Positions 5,728 to 7,231 of a DNA stretch of 7,231 nucleotides are shown one piece after another. The notes below the pieces were generated by a model. It did not search any database. It was not told the DNA's origin and saw only the letters and a program-made list of their open reading frames with translations. This DNA comes from Candidatus Hydrogenedentota bacterium (GTDB lineage: Bacteria > Hydrogenedentota > Hydrogenedentia > Hydrogenedentales > SLHB01). The first letter of the stretch is position 1. The number at the start of each line of letters is the position of its first letter. The position numbers were made by a program, and so were the translations under genes. Location: NCBI GenBank assembly GCA_007130675.1, contig SLSB01000267.1:1-7231 (forward strand). The letters run 5' to 3'.

Positions 5728-5768
5728 CCCGCCCGCTCGCCAGCCCCACCCCCTGCGCTTTCCCACCC
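5728..5768 (-). other. C-rich tract; G-quadruplex potential on the minus strand
   Basis: Six runs of three or more C lie within 41 bases (5728-5730, 5732-5734, 5744-5747, 5749-5753, 5762-5764, 5766-5768). On the minus strand they give G-runs with loops of 1, 8-10 and 1 bases, so a quadruplex is possible though the long loops weaken it. The surrounding 5729-5820 is strikingly poor in G on the + strand. Confidence 0.4.
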
Positions 5769-5804
5769 TTCGCACGTTCTCACCTCCTCACCCCGCCCAC
5801 CACC

Positions 5805-5849
5805 ATTCCCATGCTTCCCATGGGCCTCATTAGACCTACGCGTCATATG
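5805..5849. repeat. Decayed 9-nt-period array B
   Basis: Nine-base units ATTCCCATG, CTTCCCATG, GGCCTCATT, AGACCTACG and CGTCATATG follow one another. The first two are identical at eight of nine bases, and later units drift. It shares its period with array A. Confidence 0.45.
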
Positions 5850-5902
5850 AGCGGAGAACCCGTCCGCTCGCCACCCCCGCACCCCCTTCCCAGGGGTTTT
5901 GC

Positions 5903-5920
5903 GTGTACATAATTGTGCAC
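5903..5920. promoter_or_regulatory. Operator-like imperfect palindrome
   Basis: GTGTACA (5903-5909) and TGTGCAC (5914-5920) are inverted at six of seven positions around TAAT. A second TGTACATA at 5954-5961 repeats the 5904-5911 word exactly 50 bp away. Both lie upstream of the promoter of the receiver-kinase gene, so they may bind a regulator. No known motif is matched. Confidence 0.3.
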
Positions 5921-5989
5921 AAACCGGCCCGGTGATAGTGCGATGTTCATTTCTGTACATATTCGAAAAAAAGAATTTCTTTCCAAAGC

Positions 5990-6018
5990 TTTACATTTTC
6001 AGCAGTTTAGGATAAATT
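5990..6018 (+). promoter_or_regulatory. Candidate sigma-70 promoter of the receiver-kinase gene
   Basis: TTTACA (5990-5995; 5/6 to consensus) and TAAATT (6013-6018; 4/6) are separated by 17 bases. They lie in an AT-rich island (about 5940-6020) that contrasts with the GC-rich surroundings and precedes the only downstream + strand gene. It predicts a leader of roughly 110 bases with a hairpin at 6066-6086. Confidence 0.5.
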
Positions 6019-6065
6019 GTTGACGATGGCACGGGGATTGCTAATCAGAAAGCGCCGGGTCATAT

Positions 6066-6086
6066 CGTTTTTCCCAAGGGGAAACG
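6066..6086 (+). other. Leader hairpin before the receiver-kinase gene
   Basis: CGTTTTTCC (6066-6074) pairs with GGGGAAACG (6078-6086), allowing two G-U pairs, around a three-base loop. It lies in the predicted 5' leader about 20-50 bases before the candidate RBSs and has no T-run. Confidence 0.35.
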
Positions 6087-6134
6087 GTTCATTCTTGACG
6101 AGCGTTGGGGAGAATCGTACCCGTGCCCTGGGGG

Positions 6135-7231
6135 ATGGAAGAGAGTACGCAGAAGGAGAACCGGGGAGAGAGTGCCGTGCAGCCTGCAACCCGAAGTGTC
6201 ATTCTTGTTGTCGACGATGAAAATGGTCCGCGTCAAGCCTTGCGGATGTTGCTGAAGGAAGACCACGAGGTTCTCCTGGCCTGCAACGTTGCCGAAGCGC
6301 AAGCGCTTCTCGCGGTCCAGTCAGTGGACCTCGTCATCACGGACCTGCGCATGCCCAAGCAGTCGGGCGTAGAACTGCTCAAATGGATCAAAGAGACCTC
6401 ACCCGATATCGAGGTGATCATCCTCACTGGGTTCGGCGAACTCGATACCGCCATGAAGGCCGTGTCTTACAGAGCCTTCGCGTACCTCGAGAAACCTTTC
6501 GACAACGACGAGCTACTCGGCCACATCCAGCGCGCGCTCATGCAGCGGCATCAGGACCGGGAGCGCCGCCGCTTGCAGGAACTGGCGCTCGATGCCAACC
6601 GGTTCGAATCGGTGGGCCGGTTTGTCTCGGGAATCCTGCACGATTTGGGCACGCCCTTGTCGGTAATCGGCAGCCAGGTTGACCTCATCGCGCCCGAGGA
6701 AGGATTTGCCGGACTCGAACGCCGTCTCAACCTCATCCGTTCGCAATCCGAACACTGCAACACGCTCGTGCGCAAAGCCATGGGCTTTCTGCGACATCAG
6801 ACCAACGCCTTCTCGACCATTGGGCTGAACGACATCGTGGAATCGTGCTTTGACGTTGCCCGCCCCGTCCTCGTTCGCCAGGGCATCCGTATCCACAAAG
6901 AGCTCGCGCCTGACATCCCCGCGTGTTACGGCGACCTGGTGCTCTTACGCCAGGCCGTGCTCAATATCATCGTCAATGCCTGCCAAGCCATGGAAACGCA
7001 AGAGGACCCCCGCGAGATTCACGTGCGCACGTGGACCGAGGAAGGCCGCATCTACCTGAGCATGCGCGACACCGGCCCGGGCATTCCCGGTGCCGTGCGC
7101 CCAAGGGTCTTCGAAGCCTTCTTCAGCACCAAAGGCGACAAAGGCAGCGGCATCGGCCTTGCTGCCGTCAGCGACATCATGATGAAACATAACGGGCAGG
7201 TCGTGCTCGAGGACATCGACGGCCCCGGCGC
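6135..7231 (+). CDS. Receiver domain-histidine kinase fusion (two-component signalling), 3' end outside window
   Basis: The frame is open from the ATG at 6135 to the window edge (365 codons seen). Residues 21-135 are a receiver (REC) domain: acidic pair Asp28-Asp29, phospho-acceptor Asp70 in ITDLRMPK, Thr98 in ILTG, Lys120 in LEKPF. An arginine-rich linker (about 137-158) leads to a dimerisation/phospho-acceptor segment with His169 in GILHDLGTPL, an atypical H-box compared with HExxNP. The ATPase domain shows the N-box around Asn281 (LNIIVNACQAM), the G1 box DTGPGIP (312-318), VFEAFFSTK (325-333) and G2 GSGIGLA (337-343). It should be cytoplasmic: no membrane segment is visible. The start is uncertain. 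GTG at 6123 has GGGGAG 10 bases upstream, GTG at 6177 has GGGGAGAG six bases upstream and would begin just before the REC fold, and ATG 6135 has no well-spaced RBS. Likely role: phosphorelay kinase taking input through its own REC. Confidence 0.9.
   Translation, partial: MEESTQKENRGESAVQPATRSVILVVDDENGPRQALRMLLKEDHEVLLACNVAEAQALLAVQSVDLVITDLRMPKQSGVELLKWIKETSPDIEVIILTGFGELDTAMKAVSYRAFAYLEKPFDNDELLGHIQRALMQRHQDRERRRLQELALDANRFESVGRFVSGILHDLGTPLSVIGSQVDLIAPEEGFAGLERRLNLIRSQSEHCNTLVRKAMGFLRHQTNAFSTIGLNDIVESCFDVARPVLVRQGIRIHKELAPDIPACYGDLVLLRQAVLNIIVNACQAMETQEDPREIHVRTWTEEGRIYLSMRDTGPGIPGAVRPRVFEAFFSTKGDKGSGIGLAAVSDIMMKHNGQVVLEDIDGPG

Noticed and set aside
5689..5849. CRISPR array
   Set aside because: Repeat units are nine bases, directly adjacent and without spacers, and no cas gene is present.
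5386..5850. Overlapping ORFs on both strands in the repeat-rich stretch
   Set aside because: Their peptides only reflect the palindromes and 9-nt repeats (repetitive Arg/Ser/Tyr or Pro/Gly strings); no RBS or family signature.
6017..6220. + strand ORF of 67 codons in the kinase leader
   Set aside because: It overlaps the receiver domain out of frame, its start lies at the predicted promoter, and no RBS is present.

Overview
The window is a GC-rich bacterial chromosomal segment with mostly compact coding at both ends and one long non-coding stretch (about 4.9-6.1 kb). No gene fixes the taxonomy. The mix of a Tat-signal sugar isomerase/epimerase-like protein, a lipoprotein esterase, a short sigma-region-4-like regulator starting MSGFNADFWE and many palindromic or 9-nt-periodic intergenic repeats recalls uncultured PVC-superphylum or Hydrogenedentota-type genomes. 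That placement is inference from remembered patterns, not a database result.

Left part (1-2326, + strand): the C-terminal 99 codons of a ROK-family sugar kinase (fructokinase type), then queA (tRNA queuosine biosynthesis), then a class I SAM-dependent methyltransferase. The last codons of the methyltransferase lie inside a Rho-independent terminator that serves the convergent minus-strand gene for tRNA-Ser(GCT) at 2350-2439.

Middle (2455-4326): the tRNA gene and a + strand pair diverge from a short region with a candidate promoter on each side. The pair encodes an envelope-targeted alpha/beta-hydrolase lipoprotein and a Tat-signal TIM-barrel sugar isomerase/epimerase-like protein. They are 77 bp apart and plausibly co-transcribed. 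Both products appear to act outside the cytoplasm, which suggests carbohydrate-ester or carbohydrate processing.

Right of that (4352-5037, - strand): a 140-aa protein carrying only a sigma-70 region-4-like helix-turn-helix. It is preceded by an unusual leader: a closed stem, a strong terminator hairpin with a U-run, two more hairpins, and a small ORF with a near-perfect Shine-Dalgarno that overlaps the start of the regulator. This is the best candidate in the window for undescribed regulation.

Non-coding stretch (5040-5990): no convincing gene. It holds nested palindromes with an inverted copy, several GC hairpins, two decayed 9-nt-period arrays and a C-rich segment with quadruplex potential on the minus strand. 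An AT-rich promoter region follows, and then (from about 6135 to the right edge, + strand) a protein with an N-terminal receiver domain fused to a histidine-kinase core. It is incomplete only because the window ends.
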